This document shows, in pieces, positions 54,252 to 63,540 of a stretch of 64,000 nt of DNA (its first letter is position 1; the number at the start of each line of letters is the position of its first letter). The DNA is from Limnephilus marmoratus. Taxonomy: Eukaryota; Arthropoda; Insecta; Trichoptera; Limnephilidae. The position numbers and the translations under genes were made by a program. Where the stretch lies: positions 54,668,727 through 54,732,726 of the forward strand of contig OU862917.1 of assembly GCA_917880885.1 (NCBI GenBank), in the 5' to 3' direction. The notes below the pieces were generated by a model that ran no database searches, had not been told where the DNA came from, and saw only the letters and a program-made list of their open reading frames with translations.

Positions 54252-56918
54252 ATGGCTAGTACTTTACAAGGCTTGCGTAGAAGACGGAACGTTGCCATTA
54301 GCAGAATAAACAAGGTGTATGAGGTCGGTCAAAGCGTTTTGCAAGAGGCAACCAATTACCCATTATTTTTAGCGTATTATACGAAGTTGCAAAAAATTGT
54401 TAATGATTTTGAAACCGTTCACGCTGACATCTTAGCTTTAGATGAGGCAAACAAGGACATTGAAAATCAAGTTCGCGAAGCTTTTGATAATGTTTATTTC
54501 AAAATCGTCGTAATTCACAAGGAATTAACGAATCAATCTTTCGAATCGGAGCCCGCGAACATTATTGTACCAAACCAAAACTTTTCAACATTTCATGATC
54601 AAGCTGTCATAAAACAAACGTCATCATTTACTTGTGTCATGAATAAGGCAAAACCTGAAATCAAAGGGTCCTTGACTGCGTTCACTTCAAAGTGCGCGTT
54701 TTGCAAGGGTATTCACGATATCGCTAAGTGCAAATCATTTGCACTCAAATCGGTTCAGGAACGTGGTCAATTCGCCAAGGCACACCGTTGGTGTCTGAAT
54801 TGTCTCACGCCTTCTCATTCTCTCACGAATTGCAAATCTGTGTTTGATTGTCAGAAATGTCATCGTAAGCACCACACTCTTCTTCATAGGGAAGACAACA
54901 TTTCTGCTGAAGAGGAGTACCAACGACCTACCACGTTTGCCATTCAAGGAGCTTCTATTTCAGATCCTCCAGTTCTTTTCCTCGCTAACTTCGGTGACAG
55001 ATCCATCGTACGTTTGCCTACTGCTCATATTAGCAATCGTGATCCCTCCGGCAGTTTTCAAACGTTTCGTGGGTTGACCGATTCAGACAGTCAAGCACAC
55101 TTCATATCCAATCGCACTGCCGAGCGTCCAGTCAGCTCTCAGAAAATCCGTGGCTTAGGCCAATCTTCTACAACCGCGTCAGGCGTCACTAATTTCGATG
55201 TCGATGTTAAGGGACAAACTACCTTCAACACGAAGTTACTTCCATCGCCAACGATTCAATTCGACCAGTTATCTTGTCATCTGTTCCAAGACATACTTCA
55301 TGCCGACTCTGACTGTCACAAACTGACAACTGACACAGGAGCGACTGACCTACTTCGAGATGTTGAGATCTTGCCATCTTTATCGAGACCCCAATTAACG
55401 GGTGATCTTCACCAGCCTTCAGCTATCAATTCACCATTCGGTTGGCTTCCTCTGGATTCGGTTGGTTTTACTACAGATCGTCAAACAAACTCCTTCATCG
55501 AAACCAACCAGTATCGTCTTCCAGAAGAAGTCAAGAGACTGAGGGAGTTGGACATATTTCCTCAGTCTTCACAGCCCACCAAACAACGTCGTGAACAAGT
55601 GTATCGCATTTATCGCTCACGTGACTTTTCTAGTCAATTTATCGAAACCAACCAGTACCGTCTTCCTGAAAAGTTCAAGAAACTGAGGGAGTTGGACACA
55701 TTCCCTCAGTCTTCACATCTCATCCCTGAAGAACAACGTGATGAGCAGGTCCATCACACTAATCACTCACGTGACCCTTCGGGACAATTCATCGTAGCCT
55801 TACCTTTTGGTGAAAAGGATAAGGATATCGCTTTCCCAGGTTCGCGCGAAGTCTCTTCGCGCATCATCCTTTCACTCGAACGTAAACCGATAGTAAAGCT
55901 CAGTTTACGTGAACCGTACTTCGCTTTCATGACTGACTACTTGCACAGTGGTCACATGACACGTGTTCCTGGAAAAGATTTACTCAAGGAAATGCATCAC
56001 ATACTTCGTCATTACATTCTTCGTCCGGGCACCGTTACCACTAATTTGCGAATTGTCTTCGATGCCTCGGTGACCGAGGTGAATGAATCATCGTCAAATG
56101 ATGCCTTCCTTATCGTTCCCAAGCTCCAAACGAACATTGCTGAACTTCTGCAAAACTTTCGTTCACCATCTGTGGTGTTCATTGCTGAGGTACGGCAAAT
56201 GTATCGCCAAATATTTCTTCAAGAGCCAAATCGCGCGTTCCAAAGAATATTTTGGCGTTATCAACTATCGGATTCTACTCCGGATTACCCATTACACCCT
56301 GTGACTTCTGATATCTCTGCCTTTATTCTGTCCTATCGTATTGTCAGATCGTTGACAGAAAAGAAAGGTTACTTATTATCACTCACACGTCACGCGATCA
56401 CTTCGGACTCAAATATCGATTCTATCGTCATCGGCTGTTCCAGTCTGGAACAAGTTCAACTAACGCAATCCGAAGTCATCGAACATACCAAACGAGGTCA
56501 ACTTAAACTGCATAATTGGGATTGTAGCAAACCGAAACTTCGCGCCTTTCTACCGTCATACTACTATCTCACTGATGTAATCTTCAAGAATGTTGATCAT
56601 TCTTTTACTCTCGGGGTATTGGGATGGAAGTGGAGGCCACCGGATGCTTCACCCGATGATACTCGTCACGGGAATCGTTACACCGACCAATTATCGCTCT
56701 TGACAGTATCGCATCTAATCATCGGCGTCAAGCATCATCGGTTGATAATCCATCGGATATCGCTTCACGTGGCCATTCTCAGGCCGTTCTTATCCGTAAC
56801 GTATTATGGTGGGCGGAGCCCTCTGGGTTTGTCCAGCCAAACGACTCTTGGCCCATCTCAGATGGCCATTTTAACAAAACTGAACTCCACTCTGAAGAAC
56901 GAGTTCAATCGTCATTAG
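54252..56918 (+). CDS. BEL/Pao gag-pol-like polyprotein, 888 codons, catalytically degenerate
   Basis: Structural and replicative polyprotein of the element. Residues 1-140 are gag-like with coiled-coil potential. Three zinc-binding knuckles follow: CX2CX3HX4C at 148-160, CX2CX4HX4C at 181-194 and CX2CX3HX4H at 200-212. The protease-like part (about 273-300, GLTDSDSQAHFI) has DSD where DSG is expected. A FGWLPLDS block sits at 396-403. A segment of about 48 residues starting FIETNQYRLPE is present twice (415-462 and 463-510). RT-like blocks include RIVFDAS (600-606) and MYRQIF (650-655), but the motif A aspartate is E646 and the YVDD box is NIDS (721-724). From about residue 815 the frame departs from the conserved one, which continues in the next frame (see 56700-57173). 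Full BEL/Pao proteins are about twice as long. Start at the first Met after a long A run. Confidence 0.85.
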   Translation: MASTLQGLRRRRNVAISRINKVYEVGQSVLQEATNYPLFLAYYTKLQKIVNDFETVHADILALDEANKDIENQVREAFDNVYFKIVVIHKELTNQSFESEPANIIVPNQNFSTFHDQAVIKQTSSFTCVMNKAKPEIKGSLTAFTSKCAFCKGIHDIAKCKSFALKSVQERGQFAKAHRWCLNCLTPSHSLTNCKSVFDCQKCHRKHHTLLHREDNISAEEEYQRPTTFAIQGASISDPPVLFLANFGDRSIVRLPTAHISNRDPSGSFQTFRGLTDSDSQAHFISNRTAERPVSSQKIRGLGQSSTTASGVTNFDVDVKGQTTFNTKLLPSPTIQFDQLSCHLFQDILHADSDCHKLTTDTGATDLLRDVEILPSLSRPQLTGDLHQPSAINSPFGWLPLDSVGFTTDRQTNSFIETNQYRLPEEVKRLRELDIFPQSSQPTKQRREQVYRIYRSRDFSSQFIETNQYRLPEKFKKLRELDTFPQSSHLIPEEQRDEQVHHTNHSRDPSGQFIVALPFGEKDKDIAFPGSREVSSRIILSLERKPIVKLSLREPYFAFMTDYLHSGHMTRVPGKDLLKEMHHILRHYILRPGTVTTNLRIVFDASVTEVNESSSNDAFLIVPKLQTNIAELLQNFRSPSVVFIAEVRQMYRQIFLQEPNRAFQRIFWRYQLSDSTPDYPLHPVTSDISAFILSYRIVRSLTEKKGYLLSLTRHAITSDSNIDSIVIGCSSLEQVQLTQSEVIEHTKRGQLKLHNWDCSKPKLRAFLPSYYYLTDVIFKNVDHSFTLGVLGWKWRPPDASPDDTRHGNRYTDQLSLLTVSHLIIGVKHHRLIIHRISLHVAILRPFLSVTYYGGRSPLGLSSQTTLGPSQMAILTKLNSTLKNEFNRH
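55494..55781 (+). repeat. In-frame tandem duplication in the pol-like region
   Basis: Two units of 144 bp; CATCGAAACCAACCAGTA and TTTATCGAAACCAACCAGTA mark their starts. Translation keeps frame through both. The second copy ends in HSRDPSGQFIVALPF as in family members; the first has RSRDFSSQ there. Confidence 0.8.
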
Positions 56919-57173
56919 TCCAACATGATATATTCTGCTAAACTTTTATTAAACAAATTATATCGTATTCGGAAACTCCAACGTCTTACTGCTTACTGTT
57001 ATCTATTCGTACACAACTTTCATAACAAAGCCTCTCGTCGTTCGGATTTTCTACTTAATCATTTCGAAATTCGTATTCTATCTTTAACCAAACATTGGAC
57101 ATCACTCTCTACGGAGCAAGTGATTAGAATCATTATTAAAAATCTTGTGCTATTGTTACGCTTCGTACTTTGA
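56700..57173 (+). pseudogene. Frame-shifted BEL pol remainder
   Basis: In the frame one base off the 888-codon frame, 56700-56935 encodes NPSDIASRG and RNVLWWAEPSGF, and SWPISDGHF, conserved in the BEL/Pao region after RNase H. Another frame at 56925-57173 encodes KLQRLTAYCYLFVHNFHNKA, resembling the linker just before integrase. Integrase DDE motifs are absent; 57174-57440 has no recognised coding. The pieces show loss of the 3' half of pol by shift and deletion. Confidence 0.75.
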
Positions 57174-57439
57174 ATGGATCTTCTCTTACAAGACCATTCA
57201 CCTAATCGTGTCCATTGCCTAGGCAATGTGACTAATCATCATCGTTTCGCGGTTCGTTTTATTCTTTTTACGTCTATGTTAATCGTATCATTTAGTTCCT
57301 TTTCGTCTAGTTTATCTACATCTAGTTATCGTTTAAAACTAGTTCTTCTGCTTCGTCTTCTTTTCATCGACGTTACATTTCATGGCATTCTGCGTTTCGC
57401 TTAACGTTCAACTTTTCTTTAAAATAGAATTTGCTGTAT

Positions 57440-57453
57440 TTTGGTGGGCGGAA
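57440..57453 (+). promoter_or_regulatory. Polypurine tract
   Basis: GGTGGGCGGAA directly precedes the 3' LTR, the expected position and composition for the plus-strand primer. Confidence 0.7.
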
Positions 57454-57947
57454 TGTTTCATAACGCCGATGGATTTCTTTCGTTTTGTGCTCCGATTGTC
57501 ATACGAGATCGGCAGGAACCCAGATTTGGGAATTCCGCACAATAAGGGTGCCTGACTACACGGTCAACAAGTGACAAGCGCTTTATCGTCAACAAGTCAG
57601 TCCGTTGCTAACACCCGACCGTATAGTGACATTTCGCACCACGCCGGAGTGTTATTCATCATATCGTCACATAAAGTATAAATCCTACCGTATTCTTTCG
57701 TATACTTTATGTGAACTTATTACGTGAATCGTGACTCAAACTTTACCGAAGTTCTAACAATCAAATAGAACAATCTCGAATGCTTATGGACATCTATGAC
57801 TGTCACCAAGCCAGAAGACAACTACCGTGAGTACCACTTAATTGTGATATACCTTTCTTGTTTGGTGGTTGGGCATAACTCAACGAAATCCATTAGCGTC
57901 TTAGCAAGGATATCCGCAAGGTTACTCTCATCCCCATGCCCCGTGCA
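57454..57947 (+). repeat. 3' LTR of BEL/Pao element
   Basis: 494 bp, one difference from the 5' LTR. Ends CCCCGTGCA at 57947, immediately next to a (TAA)n tail of an opposite-strand LINE. Confidence 0.95.
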
Positions 57948-58745
57948 TAATAATAATAATAATATATCTTTATTGAATGAAATTTGCAAGATTATAACTA
58001 AAAAAAGTTCTTCAGTGTTATGTTTACAGTGGTATAAAATTACACAAGTACAAAAGGATATCAACAGAAAAAAATATAAATATGAACAGTAGATAAATGA
58101 AAAATAGAAAATAGTTATAAATTTTGGTTTTTCAGTAATCTGCCTCACTAGGCTAGCCTGTGTTGAGGCAGTAGTTTTTAAATCAATTTATAATACTTAT
58201 AAACATACCTACTCTTTTATTAAAAAAGTAATCACATAAGAGATTGGTTACATTAATAATAATTTTAAATAAAAGCAACCAATACATTGCTTCTATATTT
58301 CCATTGTGTAATACCAAATCATTAATAATTTCGAATTTGGGTAAGTGCACCGGTAAAGGCCCTATCATTATTTTTGATCCAAATTTTTATGTTATTTTTG
58401 AAATTTTTTTGGGAATCACATTTTTTTATTCTATCTGGAAGAATGTTGTAAAGTCTTGTTGCAAGGTATCTGAAATTTCGTTGACCAAAAGTAGTATGCG
58501 TTTTGGGGATTTGTAGTAAGTCTTTGTCATTGTTTCGAGTAAAGCGAGTATTTAATCTTTTTTCATAGTATTTATGTATATTTGTGTATAGATGAGTAAG
58601 GATTGTCTTTGCATATATCTGCCGAACGTCAAACACATTCATAATATTGAAGATTAAGTTCGAGTCTGTAATTAGAGGTAGTCTAAGAATCAATTTTATA
58701 ATATTATAATGAACAGTTAATGACTTTTCAAAGGGGTGTTGAAGT
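57948..58745 (-). pseudogene. LINE-A 3' fragment
   Basis: Minus strand. From about 58740 the frame encodes PFEKSLTVHYNIIKLILRL, then FNIMNVFDVRQIYAKTILTH, YYEKRLNTRFTRNN and FGQRNFRYLATRLYNILPDR, matching 17850-18420 in order. Stop at 58322. A 3' UTR with the two-part hairpin (58140-58171) and tail ATTCAATAAAGATATATTAT follows to 57948. 5'-truncated. The tail abuts the BEL 3' LTR with no spacer. Confidence 0.8.
58140..58171 (-). ncRNA. LINE-A 3' hairpin
   Basis: Outer stem CTGCCTCA/TGAGGCAG, loop on minus ACACAGGCTAGCCTAG with inner AGG/CCT (extendable to AGGC/GCCT). Confidence 0.75.
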
Positions 58746-58802
58746 TACATGAATCTGAGTTGTCATGAGACCGAAAAAAATATTATTTACTAAACCGTTC
58801 TT

Positions 58803-58990
58803 AAGCAACCCCCGATTCAAAAAGAGCTGATGACCTTGAAAACCTAGCTAAGAACCATCTCGATCACGCCAGCTTTCAAATAAAAAAAACGCATCGTAAT
58901 CGGTCCATTCGTTTAGGAGCTAGGATGCCACAGACAGACAGACGGCGGTCAAACTTATAACACCGTTCCTTGCGTCGGGGGTTAAAAACG
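58803..58990. mobile_element. Small inverted-end repeat, common insect type
   Basis: TTAAGCAACCCCCGATTCAA at the left and CGTCGGGGGTTAAAAA at the right are imperfect inverse matches. The middle has AATCGGTCCATTCGTTTAGG and CAGACAGACAGACGG, wording I know from repeats in moths and other insects. Confidence 0.6.
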
Positions 58991-59655
58991 GCCATCATCT
59001 TGAAATCAGAAACGAAACGTAGAGTCTAAATGTAAAAAGGCCGCGTTAAAACAGGGCCATACGCTCAGTCAAAAGAAGGATTCATTAAATTTCATACTAA
59101 TAGTTTTAAAACAACTTACGTTTGTACTTCAGTGGACTATCCTAAGTTTCGCCCTTAACATTCCCCCCTTACGTACAAAAAAATCGAGTGCAGTTTACTC
59201 GCGGTAGAAGCGAAACTTTATATATACTTGAAAGTGAGGTTATAATCAAAGCGACCAATGAACACAGACCTCGCGTAATTTCGGTTTCATATCCCAACCA
59301 ATAGGAGCCTTTAAAAGTGGCATCATTATAAAAGCGGCCTATGAGCGCAGTTGATGCGTCGCAGGTGCACTAATCGTCATTTCCGTTTCATCCGAAATCC
59401 AATAGAAGTTTCACTTCAAAAATCTTTACTGAACCATTCAAATGGCCACCATGAAGCAAAACAGACAGACAACAGGTAAAAAGGTCGAGTTAAAATAGGG
59501 CTTCAAAGGTCTTAAAAGGTCGAGTTAAAACACTCAGTCGAAAAAAGTACAGTAGCGTTCATTAAATTTCTTACTAATAGTTTTCAACTTGTATTTGTAC
59601 TTCAGTGGACTGGACTATCCAAAGATTCGTTTTTAACATTCACCCCTTACATACA
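58989..59655 (+). repeat. Direct repeats flanking an R1 copy
   Basis: 58989-59175 and 59444-59655 are diverged direct repeats (TACTTCAGTGGACTATCC / TACTTCAGTGGACTGGACTA; TCATTAAATTTCATACTAAT / CATTAAATTTCTTACTAATA). Between them, 59165-59440 is R1, matching 6376-6640. Could be a tandem duplication or an old LTR-like pair. Confidence 0.55.
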
Positions 59656-60174
59656 TATTCAGCGAATGCACATCGCAGTGAATGGCTGATGAACGAATTA
59701 GCATCTTTAGTCCAAATGCGGGGTGTATCGTCTCATTTTGCTGCAAAGGTCTCAACAGCCACAGCTACAGGATGTTTCCCTTTCTACCAGGCGTCTGGTT
59801 CCCTTTAATGACAGTTATTCAATTACAAGCCCGCAGACAGCGGCCTGCGCATATTTGCTTGATCGTATAGCACCCTGTATAAGAGTGAATGTCCTTCCAG
59901 TCCGGTGGATTCTGCAGCGTCACGAACTTGACCTTTCTGTGACCATGGAATCAGTCAAACTTTTTACTTCAGGATTTCGTACGTCCGGCCGAATAATAAA
60001 TTATAAGTACAAGCAGATAAAATGATGACTTAGATCAATAACCAAATAATACTAAGAATAATGTGGACATGAAATGAAAATACTAAAAATATGCCAAAAA
60101 GAATTTCTTTCACATCTCATTATATAGCATATTTGATTATGGAAGAGAAATTGAGGCAAACCAGCATTAAGATT
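59656..60174. other. No gene seen
   Basis: Overlapping plus frames at 59605-60025 share no motif with known proteins. Confidence 0.4.
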
Positions 60175-60285
60175 TTTTTGTAATGTGAATACCGCACAAG
60201 AGTCTCAGTTGCTCCCAATCGTCTGGGGCCAATGGGACTATGGCATACCTCAATTGGGGGATGCCATAGTCCGAATGACTCCAAT
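60175..60285 (-). repeat. SINE S1 3' end fragment
   Basis: GTGAATACCGCACAAGAGTC and the palindromic CAATTGGGGGATGCCATAGT mark the S1 end; the rest is absent. Confidence 0.65.
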
Positions 60286-60740
60286 TTTCTAACTAACTAC
60301 GAACCTGACACTAGGTTGTATTCTGAAATCACATTCCAAATTTCTCGCTCTATTATATCCTTCGTGATAGTGGGGTTAACTATTCCACTATCTGTGAGTA
60401 TAATCGAATACAATTGGAAGTATCTATTCATACTCGTATAATATAGTAAGGTACCTTGAAATGAATCAGGAACTGGAGAGGATATTATACGTAATATCAT
60501 ATTTTAAAATAAATCAGTTTTTCCTGTTTTTAGACGTAATTAACGCAATCAGGAGGAGAATGTCTTAATAAAATATTTTGTGCCGAATGGACAATTCCCG
60601 TATGACAAACTTAAAGCAGCAGCTCTTCTTCAGCCTGAAACACCAAAAACAATCATTATGAAATTCAGCCTAGTTTTTCTCCGCAAAATTTATTTTTCAA
60701 AGAGAAAGTTTCAGTTCGCTACCTACCATGAAAATCGATA
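60286..60740. other. No gene seen
   Basis: Nothing recognised; 60232-60441 (plus) is an unassigned frame. Confidence 0.4.
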
Positions 60741-60924
60741 GTCCAGTTGATTAGTCAGACTTCTCCGAAATTGAAATTTGCGTTAAGTATGCAAAAGTAA
60801 TATGTAAAAGTATATCTAAAAGTGTACCCTATATCTGGTAAAATACTCAGATTACTCATAAATACCACCAAATCAATTAATTATAATGCAAAAAACTTGT
60901 GAATTAAACAAAATATTTATGTTA

Positions 60925-61065
60925 ATTCATTGTAATGTCAATGGCATTCAGTTAGATAAATTAGAAATTTTAGAGATTAGAAAGAGTGTTAATGCAAATT
61001 TAAATATTATTAATAATCAAAAATTGTTTTTAAATGACCCATTATTAAATCTATTCCCCTTTTAA
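60925..61065 (+). pseudogene. Penelope-like C-terminal remnant
   Basis: The frame ending at TAA 61063 encodes HCNVNGIQLDKLEILEIRKS, then NIINNQKLFLNDPLLNLFPF. It aligns with the remnant at 61808-62040 (LEALEIKKS, IINKQK, MDLFPYP). Such a pattern is what I would expect near the end of the GIY-YIG nuclease region of Penelope-like elements; that family link is inference supported by the hammerhead tail. Confidence 0.6.
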
Positions 61066-61190
61066 ATTTTTTTTAAATTGTTCTATATTGCCCCTCGTCC
61101 CTTAAACATTATTTTCTTTCTAATTTTATTATTGTTTATGTCGATTATTTTTCTATTACCTATATATATGTCTATATTTAAAATTAGTTC

Positions 61191-61245
61191 TGTCATAACC
61201 CTGAAGAAGTCAGCTTTGCTGACGAAACATGTCGGTTTTATAAAC
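61191..61245 (+). ncRNA. Type I hammerhead ribozyme
   Basis: Helix I strand ATAACC, CTGAAGA (61201-61207), helix II GTCAGC, TTT, GCTGAC (61209-61223, perfect), GAAA (61224-61227), CATGTC (61228-61233) with cleavage expected after the C, then GGTTTTAT pairing back to ATAACC with a bulge. Helix III is ACAUGU. Confidence 0.85.
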
Positions 61246-61664
61246 AATAAAAGTGGTAAAAACCAAGTAATTTATTAATTTCAAATATTTATGTTTTCTG
61301 GGTCACTGAGAAACTGTCATACCAATTGTACCGGACCGTTAAGCCTCCCTGTGTTATTTTATAGCATATTTACTATGTAAAACATGTGTAAATTATATTT
61401 GATTTATGGTGAGCATTCGAATATTGCTTTCCTAATTATCTCAAAACATAGTATTTGGAGATGTCTGACGAATTAACTGGACGATCGATATATTATCATT
61501 TTCATAATGATGTACCTTGAGATATTTAATATTTATTAAAATGTGAAAAAGTAATAGTACAAGACACTGTATTATATTTGTTTAATATTTTTGAATGTAG
61601 CTATTACTTTGTGGTTATCCATTATAGAAAAATGAAATAATTTAATTTTGTATAAACCACTTAT

Positions 61665-61725
61665 TTGATGCGCAAATCCGACCGGTTTCGGAACAAACGT
61701 TCCTTCGTCAGGGAAAGCTTATACT
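61665..61725 (-). ncRNA. Type I hammerhead ribozyme (sense copy)
   Basis: On minus: CTGACGA (61711-61705), helix II GGAAC/GTTCC (61703-61690), GAAA (61689-61686), CCGGTC (61685-61680), then GGATTTGCGC. Confidence 0.8.
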
Positions 61726-61807
61726 AATTTGACAGTTTCGAACAATGTTTTATTATGGTAGGGGTGGAGCTGTTGCTAGATAATAATGTAGATTGGGTAG
61801 GTAGGTA

Positions 61808-62040
61808 TTAGTGTAGAGTGGGTGGGTAGGGGAACAAATCCATGATTGGGTTATATGACAATATTTTTTGTTTGTTAATAATAGATTCATTATTTTTAAG
61901 GGATTTTTTAATTTCCAAGGCTTCTAAGTTATCTAAACGTTTTCCTTTATTATTAATATGAAGAATATTTATCCCTGTATTTTTTTCAAAACTATGGTTA
62001 TTTTCAATGATATGGTTAGCTACCCTACCCACCCACTCTA
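61808..62040 (-). pseudogene. Penelope-like C-terminal remnant
   Basis: Minus frame ending at 61808 encodes RVANHIIENNHSF, ILHINNKGKRLDNLEALEIK and IINKQKILSYNPIMDLFPYP. The paired ENNH and LEALEI words resemble the end of the GIY-YIG endonuclease part of Penelope-like proteins. No RT is present. The Met at 62032 lies near the inverted-arm junction, so it is not an authentic start. Confidence 0.6.
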
Positions 62041-62127
62041 CACTAATACCTACCTACCTAATCTACATTATTATCTAGCAACAGCTCCACCCCTACCATA
62101 ATAAAACATTGTTCGAAACTGTCAAAT

Positions 62128-62190
62128 TAGTATAAGCTTTCCCTGACGAAGGAACGTTTGTTCCGAAACCGGTCGGATTTGCGCATCAAA
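62128..62190 (+). ncRNA. Type I hammerhead ribozyme (inverted copy)
   Basis: CTGACGA (62143-62149), GGAAC/GTTCC helix II (62151-62164), GAAA (62165-62168), CCGGTC (62169-62174), GGATTTGCGC. Same core as the sense copy. Confidence 0.8.
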
Positions 62191-62240
62191 TAAGTGGTTT
62201 ATGCAAAGTTAAATTATTTCATTTTTCTATATTTGTTTAA

Positions 62241-62875
62241 GTTTATCGAAAATAAAATGATAAAAGTGTGTATGTACCACGGGTTAAGTTTTTTTAAAAA
62301 GGTTTTTAGAAAATGCCTGAAAAACGTACTGCTACTACTATACTACGCAACACTAAGAAATAAATATATATATATATTTTAACTTTTCTACTCATTGCTC
62401 ATATATGTTGATCGGTTTATCTACATTAACATTATGTTTTTCTCTGGATTTTTCATAATGTAATACAAATCCATATCTATTCTGTGACTACATGTCTTTA
62501 ATCTTGCTGGTTAGTCACATACACACGAAAGCAAGTAGATCTCGCTAGCTAGGTAGTAGGTAGGTACCCAGGATCCGCCAGCGACCACCCATAACTTTGG
62601 ATACTACGTTTATCAAACTCCAACTTTGTACTTTCGTCCCTGCTAAGTTACCCCCTCGGCCAAGTTTCGGCCAGCGAGGGGTAGCCTTTGATAGGCGGCG
62701 ACGCCACTTTGGTGGGCCCGGCCACGCCACTTTACTACAACTGGCATGCGAAACATATTTGCATAAACGAACTGTCTACGGACACGGACGTCTCCTGGAA
62801 ATCATTAAAATTTATGAATGGGGTCCAAGGATGTTTGAATTTGGAATTTTGAAAGTGTTGCGTCCTTATAATAGA
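62241..62875. other. No gene seen; GC-rich hairpin
   Basis: 62651-62680 can pair CCCCTCGGCC with GGCC-CGAGGGG. The frame at 62597-63007 crosses this patch and the Helitron-like unit and is not a gene I recognise. Confidence 0.4.
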
Positions 62876-63540
62876 CTAGCGAGTTCCCGGCATACGTTGC
62901 AAAGCCACTTAAATAAAGAAATGGTTTCTCCCTACGTGGCCTTTCCCGTTCATCCTTCCCTTCCCCTCCCCTACCCCTCCCCTACCTTCTTCCCACCCTG
63001 CTGCTAAACTATATGAAATACACTAATTTTTCAAACAGCTCGCGCGCCACCTTTTGCAATTTTTTTATAGAAATTTCATAACGCCAGAGCTCACCGGTAC
63101 ATATAGAAACCTTCGTGGGTGTGCCCATAACAACTTAACAAACTGTCATCATAATCGAATGAATAGTACAGGATTTAATTCCATAACGCCAGAGCTCATT
63201 ATTATATATTGCGACCATTCCGGGCATACGCACATCAAATCACCAAAATTTCGTTGCAATCGGATGAATAGTATTGGAAAATTTCATAACGCCAGAGCTC
63301 ACTATTATATTTATAGAAGCCAACCCCGGCATGCGTTCATCAAATCCTCAAAGTTTCATCGCAATGGGATGATACAGGAAAGAAGTTCATAACGCCTTAC
63401 TATATGTATAGAAACCATCCCGGGCATATGCAATATGCGCACATACCGAAAGTTTCATCGCATCTGATTTAGAAACGCATAAGGTACAAACAAACAAGCA
63501 AGCAAACATACATACATGTAAAAAAATTTATATAGTCGCT
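62876..63540 (-). mobile_element. Helitron-like unit with internal tandem repeats
   Basis: Begins ACTAGCGAGTTCCCGGCATA on plus and includes a C-rich block at 62945-63000. From 63070 three to four imperfect units of about 115 bp each start TTTCATAACGCCAGAGCTCA and contain GGGCATACG-type and AAAGTTTCATCGCA words. The end near 63500 has AAACAAACAAGCAAGC. Confidence 0.6.

Larger units (their letters stand above)
53499..57947 (+). mobile_element. BEL/Pao LTR retrotransposon, non-autonomous, young
   Basis: Two 494-bp LTRs differ at one position (53957 G against 57912 A). Internal region 53993-57453 (3.46 kb) is shorter than in full BEL/Pao elements and holds gag, a degenerate protease and part of RT, plus a frame-shifted remainder, but no integrase core. 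The flanking 5 bp differ (GTTAA left, TAATA right), so no target duplication is visible. Confidence 0.9.
60911..61295 (+). mobile_element. Penelope-like stub with 13-bp target duplication
   Basis: AAATATTTATGTT occurs at 60911-60923 and 61283-61295. The insert between holds a coding remnant, a 3' UTR with a hammerhead, and the end AAACCAAGTAATTTATTAAT. Its upstream part is lost. It lacks the inverted arm of the foldback units. Confidence 0.75.
60741..61482. mobile_element. MITE-G copy B, interrupted by a Penelope-like stub
   Basis: Ends GTCCAGTTGATTAGTCAGAC and, on minus, GTCCAGTTAATTCGTCAGAC. Outside the 13-bp duplicated insert (60911-61295) it aligns with copy A at 17583-18913, e.g. ATACTCAGATTACTCATAAA and TTGGAGATGTCTGAC. 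About 370 bp without the insert. Confidence 0.8.
61573..62240 (-). mobile_element. Penelope-like foldback unit with ORF remnant
   Basis: Flanked by TATATTTGTTTAA at 61573-61585 and 62228-62240. Sense is minus. Order: inverted copy of the 3' region (62227-62023), coding remnant (62040-61808), then the 3' region with hammerhead and tail AATGGATAACCACAAAGTAG (61807-61586). Arms 61628-61840 and 62023-62227 are nearly identical reverse complements. The inverted arm stops at CATTTTTCTA, exactly where it stops in the 25.3-kb unit. Confidence 0.8.

Noticed and set aside
58716..58720. GTTAA as the displaced right-hand target duplication of the BEL element
   Set aside because: LINE-A coding similarity (PFEKSLTV...) continues through these bases, so they belong to the LINE fragment and not to a flank.
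62597..63007. 136-codon plus-strand frame
   Set aside because: Crosses the start of the Helitron-like unit and a C-rich repeat, so it is not a conserved coding unit.
63070..63420. CRISPR-like array (repeated TTTCATAACGCCAGAGC units)
   Set aside because: Units are long, diverged and contiguous, in a eukaryotic repeat context, with no spacer/repeat alternation.
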